From: an uncultured SAR86 cluster bacterium
Lineage (GTDB): Bacteria; Pseudomonadota; Gammaproteobacteria; Magnimaribacterales; AG-339-G14
Length of the DNA: 64,000 nt
Direction: 5' to 3'
Assembly (NCBI GenBank): GCA_902596665.1
Contig: CACJUN010000002.1
Coordinates: 62,001 to 126,000 of the forward strand
Part shown: positions 53,531 to 64,000 of the stretch, in pieces
Layout of the letters: each line of letters opens with the position of its first letter
Numbering within the stretch: the stretch's first letter is position 1
The notes under the pieces: generated by a model
What the model saw: only the letters and a program-made list of their open reading frames with translations
Database searches by the model: none
Told to the model about the DNA's origin: nothing
Position numbers and translations under genes: made by a program

Positions 53531-54520
53531 ATGACTGAGGAAATTAAATTCAAACTTAGCTCGGAAGATTCATCAATACTTTCCAAAGTTTTCGGACCTG
53601 TAAACGCTAACATTAATCAAATTCAAGATTCTTTAGGCATCAAAGTTAAGAGCAGAGGTAATAGCTTCTCTTTGGTTGGAAAAACCGAGGCAATAAAAGC
53701 CGGGAAGGAAGTTATTGAAACTCTTCATTTAAAAGCTGAAAAGTCAGAATTGATTACGCCTGGAGAAGTCCACTTATTTATCAGAAAAGCTCAATCAACA
53801 GGCGATAAAGTTGATTCAGGAAATTTACTAAAGCCAAAGGAAAAAGATATTTTTGCAAAAAGCCTACAAATAAAAACCCCAAAACTAGTCATTTCACCGA
53901 GAAATGATTCGCAGGAAAAATTTCTGAAAGAAATTTTAAAAAACGATTTAACTTTTGGAATTGGTCCTGCAGGAACAGGTAAAACCTTTCTTGCTGTCGC
54001 TGTTGCAGTCTCAGAACTAATGTTGAATAAGGTTCAAAAAATAATTTTAGCCAGACCTGCAGTTGAGGCTGGAGAACACCTAGGTTTTCTTCCGGGTGAT
54101 TTGTCTCAAAAAGTTGATCCTTATCTTAAGCCTCTCTACGATGCTTTATATGAAATGATTGGTCCTGAAAGGGTCAATAAACTTTTGGAAAGAGGAATAA
54201 TTGAGCTTGCACCTTTGGCTTACATGAGGGGAAGGACTTTGAATAATTCATACATCATATTAGATGAGGCTCAGAACTGCACAAAATCTCAAATGAAAAT
54301 GTTTTTGACTAGAATTGGTTTTGGTTCATCTGCCATAGTAACCGGAGATATAACTCAAACGGATCTTCCCAAAGGCTCAAAGTCAGGCCTATTGGATGCT
54401 ATAGAAGTCTTAGAGGGTGAAAAAAATATTTCTTTCAGTCGTTTTCAATCAAAAGACGTAGTCAGACACGGTTTAGTTCAAAGAATTATCGAAGCATACG
54501 ATTCTCACGAAAAGGAATGA
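53531..54520 (+). CDS. ybeZ: PhoH-like ATPase (PhoL/YbeZ)
   Basis: A 329-residue P-loop ATPase. The N-terminal KH-like segment (INQIQDSLGIKVKSRG) is followed by Walker A GPAGTGKT, Walker B YIILDEAQNC and GDITQTDLP. Works with YbeY in RNA metabolism and ribosome maturation. 7 bases after miaB, four-base overlap with ybeY. Confidence 0.94.
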   Translation: MTEEIKFKLSSEDSSILSKVFGPVNANINQIQDSLGIKVKSRGNSFSLVGKTEAIKAGKEVIETLHLKAEKSELITPGEVHLFIRKAQSTGDKVDSGNLLKPKEKDIFAKSLQIKTPKLVISPRNDSQEKFLKEILKNDLTFGIGPAGTGKTFLAVAVAVSELMLNKVQKIILARPAVEAGEHLGFLPGDLSQKVDPYLKPLYDALYEMIGPERVNKLLERGIIELAPLAYMRGRTLNNSYIILDEAQNCTKSQMKMFLTRIGFGSSAIVTGDITQTDLPKGSKSGLLDAIEVLEGEKNISFSRFQSKDVVRHGLVQRIIEAYDSHEKE

Positions 54521-54975
54521 AGCTTTCATTATCCAACTCAAAAAATTTCAGTAAATTTTCCATACCCTCAAAAAAGAAAATTATCGAAGCCTTAGGTTTA
54601 ATTGAAGAGAAATTTGAAAATTCTGCTGGTAAATCAGTCAATATAAAGTTTTGCAAAATAGATGAAATTTCGGCTTTGAATAAAGAGTTTAGAAAAAAGG
54701 ATACACCTACAAATGTTTTGTCTTTTTATCCAGAAAGTAATTTTTTAATTGATCAAGGTTTTCTTGGAGAGATAGCAATTTGTCCTCAAATAATTGATGA
54801 AGAAGCCAAAAAATTTGGAAAGAGCTTTGAATCCAGACTGTATCATCTCATTATTCATGCCGTTCTTCATTTGCTGGGTTTTTCTCACGAAAATATGCAT
54901 AATAGAAAAAAAATGGAATCTATCGAGAAAGAATTAATGCAAAAACTTAATTTCGCAGATCCTTACGTTTATTAA
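54517..54975 (+). CDS. ybeY: endoribonuclease YbeY
   Basis: A 152-residue zinc-dependent single-strand RNase involved in 16S rRNA 3'-end maturation and ribosome quality control. The metal motif is HAVLHLLGFSH (H-x3-H-x5-H), preceded by TNVLSFYPE and LGEIAICP. Directly followed by ybeX with no gap. Confidence 0.95.
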   Translation: MKLSLSNSKNFSKFSIPSKKKIIEALGLIEEKFENSAGKSVNIKFCKIDEISALNKEFRKKDTPTNVLSFYPESNFLIDQGFLGEIAICPQIIDEEAKKFGKSFESRLYHLIIHAVLHLLGFSHENMHNRKKMESIEKELMQKLNFADPYVY

Positions 54976-55845
54976 ATGATAGAAGAACCTCCAAGTACAT
55001 CGCCTGAGTCTAATAAGGGCTTGGGTTTTTTCAAAAAAATAAGATTATTTCTGAGAGGCCTTTATAAAAGGGTCTCTTATACTCCTATGAACCAGAAGGA
55101 ATTAAGCGGCGTTCTTAAAGAGGCCGAAGAAATGAATCTTATCGATAAAAATATTCTGGACATGATGGAGGAAACTTTGGAATTCTCCTCAATGCAAGTA
55201 AGAGATGTGATGATTCCTAGACCTCAAATGATTGTAGTCAGGCACAATGAAAAGCCTAAAGAATTTCTTCCTCGAATTATTGATTCTTCACACTCAAGAT
55301 TTCCCGTTGTTGATGAAGATTCAGAAGAAGTAAAAGGTATTCTCCTTGCAAAAGAATTGCTCCCTTTTGGTTTCAGTTCAAATAATGACTTCAATCTAGA
55401 AAAAGTCATGAGACCGGTAAATTTTATTCCTGAGAGTAAAAAGTTGGATTCCTTATTGGAAGAATTTAGAAAAAAAAGATATCACATGGCCATCGTCGTT
55501 GATGAGTATGGATCGGTTAGCGGTTTAGTGACGATCGAAGATATCCTGGAAGAGATAGTTGGAGAAATAGAAGACGAAACTGATATAGATGAAGAGAAGC
55601 AGATTCTTCAAGTTTCGGATAATGAATACTTAGTTCCGGCTTTAACAGAACTCGAAGATTTTAATGATCAATTTAATACTGAGTTCATAGCAGATGACTT
55701 TGATACGATAGGTGGAATAGTTCTGAAAGAGTTTGCTAGATTCCCTGCTTTAAATGAATCAGTCGATATAAATGGCTACAAGTTTACGGTTGTTTCAGCT
55801 AGTAGGCGACAGATCAAAAAATTAAGAGTAAAAGTCACAGAGTAG
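54976..55845 (+). CDS. ybeX: CorC/YbeX-type CBS-domain protein
   Basis: A 289-residue protein with an HlyC/CorC core: tandem CBS domains (VRDVMIPRPQM, SRFPVVDED, YHMAIVVDEYGSVSGLVT) and the C-terminal CorC_HlyC domain (FDTIGGIVLKEF). Linked to magnesium/cobalt efflux and ribosome maturation. The lnt gene that often follows is absent; the convergent ubiH-like gene overlaps the end by 11 bases. Confidence 0.92.
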   Translation: MIEEPPSTSPESNKGLGFFKKIRLFLRGLYKRVSYTPMNQKELSGVLKEAEEMNLIDKNILDMMEETLEFSSMQVRDVMIPRPQMIVVRHNEKPKEFLPRIIDSSHSRFPVVDEDSEEVKGILLAKELLPFGFSSNNDFNLEKVMRPVNFIPESKKLDSLLEEFRKKRYHMAIVVDEYGSVSGLVTIEDILEEIVGEIEDETDIDEEKQILQVSDNEYLVPALTELEDFNDQFNTEFIADDFDTIGGIVLKEFARFPALNESVDINGYKFTVVSASRRQIKKLRVKVTE

Positions 55846-56971
55846 TGGCTAGCTTCACAAAAGTATTTTTGATCTCTTGCTGATTATCGACAAACTTAAA
55901 AGTTAGGTTTCGTATTGTTTTTAGCCAAATGTTTTGATTTCCAAAACCTCTTTTAAAGAGCTCCATAGCGGCAGCAAGACCAATATTGATTGGCAATCTT
56001 TCATTACTGTATTGTTTAAAAATTGTTTCAACTTTTACGGCAGGATATTTACTAAAAAGTTTTACTATACTTTCTGCATCTCCTAGTCCTGAATTTAGTC
56101 CAAGCCCAGCTAAAGGATGAACATGATGAGCAGCATCTCCAAGAATTGCTATTCTTCCTTTCGCAAATCCTACTGCAGTTAAATGTTTTAATGGAAACGT
56201 AAATCTTCGAGACGAAAACTTTAATTTTCTGGTCTTTCCACCAAATTCAAGTTGTAACTTTTCTAAAAATAAGTCATCGTCAAGTTCACTTAAGTCTTTT
56301 AGATTTTTATTATCTACCGACCAAATCATTGTCATTTGAGATGAATTAATTGGTAATAAGGCCAAAGGTCCATATTTGGTGAAGGATTGTCTTATTACAT
56401 CATCTAATTTTTCGTCAGAATCTATTTGTCCCACTATCGCTTGTTGGTCGTAGGACCAAGATTTAATTTGAAAATTGCATAACTCTCTGACTTTGGAAGA
56501 TATTCCATCGGCTCCCAGTAATGAGGAGCTGATTAGTTTCTTACCGTCATCCAGTATGATTTCAACCAAGTCTCCTTTGTCGCTTATATTTATTAATTCT
56601 TTTGACCAAAAGATATCAACACCTAATTGTTCTAGGGAAGATATTAAATACTTTTGTAAATCTCCTTCTTTCACAATAAAGCCTAAGTTGTTCTCGCCAA
56701 TATCTTGCGCTGAAAACTCTACCTTTCCAGTGCCTTCTCGATCCCAAGCCTGAATCCTTGAATAGGGCATTGATGAAGGTTTAACTGCGTCCCAAACTCC
56801 AAGCAAATCAAGAAAAGCTGAACTTTTTTTGTTAACAGAAAGATGGCGTGGTGAATTAGGCGGGACAGAGGATTTATCGACAATAGCGATTTTATGACCC
56901 TGTTGAGCTAGACCTAAAGCAACAGCTGATCCTACGACCCCGACTCCAATTATGACTACGTCGTAATTCAA
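55835..56971 (-). CDS. FAD-dependent ubiquinone-ring hydroxylase (UbiH/UbiI/UbiF family)
   Basis: A 378-residue flavoprotein. GxGxxG at the N-terminus (IGVGVVGSAVALGLA), a central LLGADGISSKVR and the FAD-binding GDAAHHVHPLAGLGLN are the family signature. It hydroxylates the quinone ring during ubiquinone synthesis; which carbon cannot be told, and a single enzyme may act on several. It overlaps pepP by four bases. Usually two such genes follow pepP, here one. Confidence 0.9.
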   Translation of the reverse strand: MNYDVVIIGVGVVGSAVALGLAQQGHKIAIVDKSSVPPNSPRHLSVNKKSSAFLDLLGVWDAVKPSSMPYSRIQAWDREGTGKVEFSAQDIGENNLGFIVKEGDLQKYLISSLEQLGVDIFWSKELINISDKGDLVEIILDDGKKLISSSLLGADGISSKVRELCNFQIKSWSYDQQAIVGQIDSDEKLDDVIRQSFTKYGPLALLPINSSQMTMIWSVDNKNLKDLSELDDDLFLEKLQLEFGGKTRKLKFSSRRFTFPLKHLTAVGFAKGRIAILGDAAHHVHPLAGLGLNSGLGDAESIVKLFSKYPAVKVETIFKQYSNERLPINIGLAAAMELFKRGFGNQNIWLKTIRNLTFKFVDNQQEIKNTFVKLATTL

Positions 56972-58263
56972 TCTGACGATGCTAGCTTTTCAATAGATTT
57001 AACATCGACAGGAACTTCCGAACTCAGAATTTCATAACCATCATCTGTTATTAAAACGTCATCCTCAATTCTTACACCAATTTTATGAAATTCTTCAGGC
57101 ACTCCCTCAAGCCCTTCTTTTATATAGATTCCAGGTTCAATTGTTGTAACCATTCCAGGTTCCATTAATCTCCAGTCACCTTCCGATCCATATCCCCCCA
57201 CATCATGAACATCAAGACCAAGCCAATGGCCTACTCTATGCATATAAAATTTAGAATAATTCTCTTTCTCTATATTTTCTTCTAATGATCCTGACAAAAG
57301 ATTAATTTCAATAAGGCCTTTGGTAATTGTTTCAATAGACTGACGATGAACATCCATCCATGAAATTCCAGGCTTTAGCATTTCAATACAATTTTTGTGG
57401 GCTTCTAAGACTATTTCATAGATAAGCTTCTGCTCTCGGGAAAACTTTCCGTTTACAGGAAAGGTTCTTGTTATGTCACTTGCATATCCTTGATATTCAC
57501 AGCCAGCATCTACCAAAACCAGATCCCCATTCTCCATTTTTCTATCGTTCTGATTGTAATGGAGAATACAACTATTGTTACCACTTCCCACGATAGGAGT
57601 GTAAGCACACTCTCTAGCACCGTTTTTCATAAATTCATGAACATATTCAGCCTCGAGTTCATACTCGAACATGCCAGGCTTCACTGATTTCATTGCTCTA
57701 ATATGCGCTTGAGCAGAAATTGAACAGGCTTTCTTCATTGTTGAAATTTCATCATCATCTTTGAAAAGCCTCATTTCATGAAGAATTGGTGAAATTGAGA
57801 AGAACTCTTCAGGAAAAGAATAGTTAGTTCTTCCAAACTCTTTTTTTGCCTGATCTACCAGCGCATCAATTTTTGTTGAGAGATGGATGTTGTCTTTTTG
57901 TAAATAAATTCTATCTTTATTTTTTATCAACTCTAAGAATTTTGAATCAAATTCTTTAATATCGTGCCCCTCATCCGCACCAATATCTGATGCTCCTTTG
58001 TATCCCAATCTTTTTCCATCCCACTGTTCTCGAAGAGGATCTTTGTCTCTACAAAATAAGTGAAACTTCTTATTGTCAGTATCAAACAACGCAATAGATT
58101 CCGGTTCATTGAAAGCAGATAAATACAGCAGATCACTGTTCTGACGGAAAGAGAACATGGCATCATTATTTCTAATAATTTCATCAGCTGAAGCAATCAA
58201 AACCAAGGAGTGTTTTGGCAAAGAACTTACAAGTTCATCTCTTCTTTTTTGATATGTATTCAT
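56968..58263 (-). CDS. pepP: Xaa-Pro aminopeptidase PepP
   Basis: A 431-residue pita-bread metallopeptidase with N-terminal AMP_N domain (YQKRRDELVSSL, FRQNSDLLYLS). The metal ligands are in VLVDAGCEYQGYASDITRTFPVNG (two Asp), HRVGHWLGLDVHD (His), EPGIY and RIEDDVLIT (Glu). It removes N-terminal residues preceding proline. The usual upstream ygfB is not present. Confidence 0.94.
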   Translation of the reverse strand: MNTYQKRRDELVSSLPKHSLVLIASADEIIRNNDAMFSFRQNSDLLYLSAFNEPESIALFDTDNKKFHLFCRDKDPLREQWDGKRLGYKGASDIGADEGHDIKEFDSKFLELIKNKDRIYLQKDNIHLSTKIDALVDQAKKEFGRTNYSFPEEFFSISPILHEMRLFKDDDEISTMKKACSISAQAHIRAMKSVKPGMFEYELEAEYVHEFMKNGARECAYTPIVGSGNNSCILHYNQNDRKMENGDLVLVDAGCEYQGYASDITRTFPVNGKFSREQKLIYEIVLEAHKNCIEMLKPGISWMDVHRQSIETITKGLIEINLLSGSLEENIEKENYSKFYMHRVGHWLGLDVHDVGGYGSEGDWRLMEPGMVTTIEPGIYIKEGLEGVPEEFHKIGVRIEDDVLITDDGYEILSSEVPVDVKSIEKLASSD

Positions 58264-58296
58264 ATTGTTATTCTAACCTAGATTTATTTGTGTAAT

Positions 58297-59202
58297 TTAT
58301 TGCTTTGAAAATCGTATATCAAGTTCTGTTTTAAGTATTGAACACAAAATTTGAGCGTCCCTCTGGCCAGAATAATTTTGGCGCACGATCAGAGCAATTT
58401 CTCTATGTGGTCCGCTCTCATCCAATTCTGTCATTGAAAGATTTTTGTTGCCTTTAATTAGTTGTTCCAACGCCATTTCTGGAATCAAAGTTGTCCCCAT
58501 ACCGCCTTTAACCAATTGAATAAGAGTATTTAGGCTGGTTGCTTTTATATCGTGTTGAGTTTCATCAGAAATTTTACACGCTGAAAGAACGTGATCTTTC
58601 AGACAGTTGCCCTCTTCTAAAAGGATAAGTTCATTCAAATCAAGGTCTTTTGCTTTGATTTTATTTCTCTTGCTTCTAGTATCTTTTTTTGTGCTAATCC
58701 AATAAAAGTTTTCTTGCCAGAATTTATAGGATTTTAATCCCCTGATATTGTAGGGAAGGGCAAGAACAGCCATATCTATTTCTCCATTTTCGAGCATGAT
58801 AAGCAGATTCTCAGATTGTGCCTCAGTGACTTTAAGTTTCAGTTTGGGAAAATCACTACTCAACTTTGGCAATAAATAAGGAAGTATAAAAGGACTTACA
58901 GTTGGAATAATGCCTATAGATAAATTGTGAGATAAGGGAGTTTTAGTTGATTCTGAAATTCTTTGTATGTCTTCAAGCTGCATTTTGATTGTTTTAGATT
59001 TTTCAAGGATTTCTCGACCAAGTTCGGTCACGATGACTTTTTTATTATCTCTTTCAAAAATTTTGACGCCTAGCTGATTTTCCATCTCAGTTATGGCATT
59101 ACTCAATGTAGAAGGAGAGATAAAACAAATTTCAGCAGCTTTTCTAAAATGTAAAGTTTTTGCTACGGTTAGAGCATAATTTATTTGTTTAATGCTGATC
59201 AT
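58297..59202 (-). CDS. oxyR: hydrogen-peroxide sensor OxyR
   Basis: A 301-residue LysR-type regulator from ATG 59202; the longer upstream frame crosses the katG start and is rejected. The DNA-binding helix-turn-helix is at about 18-37. The redox pair Cys200 and Cys209 in EEGNCLKDHVLSAC has the same eight-residue spacing as Cys199/Cys208 of E. coli OxyR, so it should sense H2O2. Divergent from katG, which it probably activates, and placed 33 bases upstream of pepP. Confidence 0.93.
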   Translation of the reverse strand: MISIKQINYALTVAKTLHFRKAAEICFISPSTLSNAITEMENQLGVKIFERDNKKVIVTELGREILEKSKTIKMQLEDIQRISESTKTPLSHNLSIGIIPTVSPFILPYLLPKLSSDFPKLKLKVTEAQSENLLIMLENGEIDMAVLALPYNIRGLKSYKFWQENFYWISTKKDTRSKRNKIKAKDLDLNELILLEEGNCLKDHVLSACKISDETQHDIKATSLNTLIQLVKGGMGTTLIPEMALEQLIKGNKNLSMTELDESGPHREIALIVRQNYSGQRDAQILCSILKTELDIRFSKQ

Positions 59203-59228
59203 TAATGTATCGAATTTTCGAACATTAA
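59202..59228. promoter_or_regulatory. palindrome at the oxyR start in the oxyR-katG promoter region
   Basis: TTAATGT-A-TCGAA (59202-59214) pairs with TTCGA-ACATTAA (59217-59228), 12 pairs with one bulged A. It abuts the oxyR start codon and lies about 75 bases from katG. It may be an OxyR autoregulatory site or a leader hairpin. The canonical ATAG-N7-CTAT OxyR pattern is not obvious in the region. Confidence 0.4.
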
Positions 59229-59269
59229 ATAAGATATTTATATATTTATCAATATATAAAATTAAGTAG

Positions 59270-61435
<2,166 letters not shown>

Positions 61436-61443
61436 TCTGATAG

Positions 61444-61484
61444 AAAAAAAGCACCCTAAGATTTTTCAAAGGGTGCTTTTTTTT
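61444..61484 (+). terminator. Rho-independent terminator after katG
   Basis: GCACCCT (61451-61457) pairs with AGGGTGC (61470-61476), the flanking A-run and T-run extend the stem, and eight T follow. It isolates katG from the zapA operon downstream. Confidence 0.92.
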
Positions 61485-61509
61485 ATATGCAGAATGTTAA
61501 AATAATTAA

Positions 61510-61698
61510 ATGTCTAAAGCTTCTCTTGAAGAAAACATAAAAGAACTTCTAGAAATGTCAAAAAAACTTAGGGAAGCGAATCAAGATTTAAGAAAGAAAA
61601 ATAAAAAGCTTAAATCTGAAAACATTAAATTAAAAAAATGCATGGATGAAGCGTTAGAAAATATAGAGAATTTAATCGATAAAGTGGATAATCTATAA
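61510..61698 (+). CDS. TIGR02449-type small coiled-coil protein
   Basis: A 62-residue protein, almost wholly a heptad coiled coil (LLEMSKKLREANQDLRKKNK). The family TIGR02449 is consistently upstream of zapA in gammaproteobacteria and looks like the division factor ZapB. It stops 2 bases before zapA. A cell-division role is likely by context. Confidence 0.85.
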   Translation: MSKASLEENIKELLEMSKKLREANQDLRKKNKKLKSENIKLKKCMDEALENIENLIDKVDNL

Positions 61699-61700
61699 CT

Positions 61701-62078
61701 ATGGAAGAAGAAATTATCTCAATAAGAATTGGTGGCTTAGAATATAAGCTTCAATGTCCAGTTGAAGAACAACCTCATTTATTGGAAGCTGCCGAGAAAC
61801 TCGATAAAAAAATTAAATCAACCAAAAGAAAATTAAAAACTCTCCCCATGGAGAGAATTTCAGTACTAGCTGCATTGGATATCTCCTCTGATTTAGTAAA
61901 GCTTCAGTCTCAAGGAGCTGAGGTCATTGAAAGCATAGACCAACCGGAAGCTCCAAAAGAAGAAATCACGAAAGAACCAGAGATTAGTCAAACTGAGCAT
62001 CTAGATCTTCAAGAGGAAGATGGCGAAGATCTGAACTTTAAGCTAGTCTCAGAAATATCAGAGCTTTCAAAGCTTTAA
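61701..62078 (+). CDS. zapA: cell division protein ZapA
   Basis: A 125-residue protein with an N-terminal ZapA globular part (ISIRIGGLEYKLQCPVEEQPHLLEAAEKLDKK). A helical stretch (ERISVLAALDISSDLVKLQ) and an acidic tail longer than usual follow. It cross-links FtsZ filaments at mid-cell. Followed by 6S RNA as in other gammaproteobacteria. Confidence 0.92.
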   Translation: MEEEIISIRIGGLEYKLQCPVEEQPHLLEAAEKLDKKIKSTKRKLKTLPMERISVLAALDISSDLVKLQSQGAEVIESIDQPEAPKEEITKEPEISQTEHLDLQEEDGEDLNFKLVSEISELSKL

Positions 62079-62094
62079 TATTGGAACTATAATT

Positions 62095-62275
62095 TCTTTG
62101 TTTCCTGGGTTATTCGATATACAAAATAAACCTCGAGCCGATAAATTAAATCAAGGGACTTGATACCTTGCTTGTTGAGCGCCCTTAGGGCAGCCTGATA
62201 GCGGGTGATTTTCCCGCCCTGAACTTCACGGTTCAGGTCTAGTTTTGTTAACGGTAATCTGGGAAACTTCCTTAA
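62095..62275 (+). ncRNA. ssrS: 6S RNA
   Basis: Between zapA and the 5-FCL gene, the standard location. The closing stem joins TTTCC at 62101-62105 with GGAAA at 62262-62266, and the inner segment GGGTTATT pairs (with wobbles) with GGTAATCT. The 5' strand of the central region holds the typical CCTCGAGCCGATA (62131-62143), and a 3' hairpin CCTGAAC/GGTTCAGG is present. It mimics an open promoter and ties up sigma-70 RNA polymerase in slow growth. Ends are approximate. Confidence 0.85.
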
Positions 62276-62808
62276 TGAACAAAGCGGATGCAAGGTCTGA
62301 AATTAAAAGAAGATTTTCTATCCTCAATCATTCCGAAAAAGAAAAAGAAACAAAAATTTTGTTCAGCAGAGCAATAGAGTATTTTGGTAAGTACAATTCA
62401 ATAGCCAGTTATGCGTCTCTTCCAGATGAATTTCCTACAAAAGAACTTAATAAACTGCTTATTGAAAAAGGAACTGAAGTTTTCCTACCAAGAGTTAATC
62501 TCCTCAAAAAACAGCTTGATTTCTGCCCAGTAGATTCTGCTACCGAGTACAAAATAAATCCTTTAGGAATTAGTGAGCCAGAATTTATCGAAGAAAAGAA
62601 AGCCTCTTTTGAAGCAATTTTGATTCCAATGATTGGATTTTCTGAATCCTATAAAAGACTTGGAAGAGGAGGAGGTTTTTACGATAGATACATTGAAAAC
62701 TTAAATAAAAAAATTATCAAAATTGGAATCGCTTATAAATATCAGAGAATTAAATTTGATGAACAAGAATTCGATATGAAATTCGATCAAATTATAGTGT
62801 CGGATTGA
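62275..62808 (+). CDS. 5-formyltetrahydrofolate cyclo-ligase
   Basis: A 177-residue enzyme of the YgfA/MTHFS family, which converts 5-formyl-THF to methenyl-THF using ATP. ATG 62275 is chosen over the upstream in-frame ATG because that one lies within 6S RNA. Markers are SIASYASLPDEFPT, VFLPRV and the signature IPMIGFSESYKRLGRGGGFYDRY. The zapA-6S-5-FCL linkage is conserved; the first bases may lie in the 6S transcript, from which it can be co-transcribed. Confidence 0.93.
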   Translation: MNKADARSEIKRRFSILNHSEKEKETKILFSRAIEYFGKYNSIASYASLPDEFPTKELNKLLIEKGTEVFLPRVNLLKKQLDFCPVDSATEYKINPLGISEPEFIEEKKASFEAILIPMIGFSESYKRLGRGGGFYDRYIENLNKKIIKIGIAYKYQRIKFDEQEFDMKFDQIIVSD

Positions 62809-62809
62809 A

Positions 62810-64000
62810 TTATTTTAAAAACGCTTGATAAGCTTTACTGGAAGTTTGATTAGTGAACGGAAATCCTATGGAAATTAATTTCTGCTCTAATTTTTTCTTA
62901 GAGTTCTTTTTGACCTTAAAACCAATTAAGGCTCCACCATACAAAGCTCCTTGATTTTTGTAATGGAAGAGAGAAATGTTCCATTGATTTCCAAGTGACT
63001 CTAAGAAAAATAGGAGTGCTCCGGGTTTTTCTGGGAAATCAACCATATATATTTCCTCGTATTCTTCTCCATTAAAAGCTGGTCCTCTTCCACCTGACAT
63101 ATGCCTTAAATGAACTTTAGAGACTTCATCTTCAGATAAATCAATAACAGAAAATTTCTTCTTGAGAGACTTTATAGACAATTCTTTTTTTTGCTTTGAT
63201 TCTAATTCAAGACCTAAAAATACTTTTGCAGTTGAGGAATCATCCATTCTGTAACTGAATTCAGTGATATTTTTATTTCCGATAGCAGAGCAAAGTTTTA
63301 TAAAACTTCCTTGCACCTCTGGAATCTGAACTCCTAAGAAAACCTCTTTTTGTTCGCCCATGCTAGACCTATCTACGATTGGGGCAAGCATCTCAAAGTT
63401 AAGGTTTGAGCCACAATAAATTGCAATTAAGTTTTTCTTTTTTAATCCATATCTGGAGACATATTTTTTCAATCCAGCAAGAGCCAGTGCTCCTGATGGC
63501 TCAGGTATGGTTCTTGTTTCGATAAAAGTATCTTTAACTGCCGAGCAGATCTCATCTATGTTTACTGTCATCGAGTAATCAACAACGTCTTTGATAATAG
63601 GATAGTTCTTCTTGCCTATTTGTTTTGCTGCTGTTCCATCAGCAAATAAACCAACTTCTTTAAGTTTAATTCTTTTCCCAGAATTTAGGGTTTGATGTAG
63701 AGCGGCAGAGTCTTCTGATTCAACAGCTATTATTTTTATATCGGGCCTTATAGATTTTAAATATTCTCCCACTCCAGAAACAAGACCACCTCCGCCGGAG
63801 CCTATAAAAACTGCATAGATGTTATCGGTAAATTGATTTGCAATCTCTAAGCCAACGGTGCCTTGTCCGGCGATTACCAGCTCATCATCAAATGGATGAA
63901 TAAAATCTAAATTGTATTGACTGCAGTATTTGCTAGCAGCCAATGCACTTTCATCAAAATTATTTCCTGTCAGCTTAACTTTAGCTCCTAACATTTTTAC
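62810..64000 (-). CDS. ilvA: threonine dehydratase IlvA (partial, N-terminus outside window)
   Basis: The frame stays open to the last base, so the N-terminal third, including the PLP lysine, lies beyond the window. Visible parts are the glycine loop FIGSGGGGLVSGVG, EPSGALALAGLKKY, YCGSNLNFEML and two C-terminal ACT-like regulatory domains (EVFLGVQIPEVQGSFIKL, YMVDFPEKPGALLFFL). It deaminates threonine to 2-oxobutyrate for isoleucine. The two ACT domains suggest the biosynthetic, isoleucine-inhibited form. Confidence 0.95.
   Translation of the reverse strand, partial: VKMLGAKVKLTGNNFDESALAASKYCSQYNLDFIHPFDDELVIAGQGTVGLEIANQFTDNIYAVFIGSGGGGLVSGVGEYLKSIRPDIKIIAVESEDSAALHQTLNSGKRIKLKEVGLFADGTAAKQIGKKNYPIIKDVVDYSMTVNIDEICSAVKDTFIETRTIPEPSGALALAGLKKYVSRYGLKKKNLIAIYCGSNLNFEMLAPIVDRSSMGEQKEVFLGVQIPEVQGSFIKLCSAIGNKNITEFSYRMDDSSTAKVFLGLELESKQKKELSIKSLKKKFSVIDLSEDEVSKVHLRHMSGGRGPAFNGEEYEEIYMVDFPEKPGALLFFLESLGNQWNISLFHYKNQGALYGGALIGFKVKKNSKKKLEQKLISIGFPFTNQTSSKAYQAFLK

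Noticed and set aside
62087-62293. Leftward open frame of 68 codons after zapA
   Set aside because: It is antisense to 6S RNA, whose structure and location explain the sequence better.

Overview
The window looks like a chromosome segment of a free-living, AT-rich marine gammaproteobacterium, possibly of a SAR86-like lineage. I judged this from base composition by eye and from gene order, not by computation. Several neighbourhoods are classic for gammaproteobacteria: lptM-lysA-dapF-DUF484-xerC-yigB, polA-engB-cytochrome c4-dsbA, miaB-phoH-ybeY-ybeX, ubiE-ubiB-hisE-tatABC, pepP-ubiH, and TIGR02449-zapA-6S RNA-5-FCL. Genes are tightly packed, with many 1-4 nt overlaps. No stretch longer than about 200 bases lacks a gene or RNA, and I saw no insertion sequence, prophage or CRISPR array.

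Layout. 1-7.2 kb: secreted or lipid-anchored small proteins, a metallo-beta-lactamase-fold lipoprotein, an SRAP protein with two tiny membrane proteins, a PHB-depolymerase-like esterase, a MazG-like pyrophosphohydrolase and a serine hydrolase. 7.2-8.9 kb: a metal operon (outer-membrane protein, MerP-like, MerT-like, CsoR-type repressor). 9.3-10.1 kb: a lone protein that looks like the Nmad3 nucleotide-modification family. 10.1-15.2 kb: a zinc-acquisition cluster (DUF1826, CobW-type GTPase, His-rich TonB receptor, small His/Cys protein) followed by a MAPEG protein. 15.2-20.3 kb: genes I do not recognise, including a tandem-paralogue operon and a 37-residue protein. This is the least explained part of the window.

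20.3-30.0 kb: rmuC, dsbB, polA, a candidate small RNA, engB, then a likely six-gene operon: cytochrome c4, dsbA, a citramalyl/malyl-CoA-lyase-like protein, MaoC hydratase, CaiB CoA-transferase and an NAD(P)-dependent reductase. 30.0-33.0 kb: two paralogous lipoproteins, hflX, a tRNA-Arg(CCG) overlapping the hflX 3' end, and a pseudoazurin-cytochrome c5 pair. 33.0-41.4 kb: one long leftward operon, metK-ahcY-argH-lptM-lysA-dapF-DUF484-xerC-yigB. It joins the methyl cycle, arginine and lysine/cell-wall synthesis, LPS-transport assembly and chromosome dimer resolution. Divergent from it runs tkt-pgk-fba (class I aldolase).

45.6-51.6 kb: nuclease, sppA, tatC, tatB, tatA, hisE, ubiB and ubiE, all leftward. 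51.6-55.8 kb: orn, miaB, phoH, ybeY and ybeX, rightward. 55.8-59.2 kb: ubiH-like, pepP and oxyR, leftward. 59.3-62.8 kb: katG, TIGR02449, zapA, 6S RNA and the 5-formyltetrahydrofolate cyclo-ligase. The window ends inside ilvA. The oxyR-katG pair sits at the point where pepP and zapA usually diverge.

Best leads for a second look: the polA-engB small RNA candidate with a sigma-E-like promoter and an anti-Shine-Dalgarno stretch, the uncharacterised 17.9-20.3 kb operon, the CsoR/MerT/MerP/outer-membrane operon, and the His-rich repeat-bearing zinc receptor.
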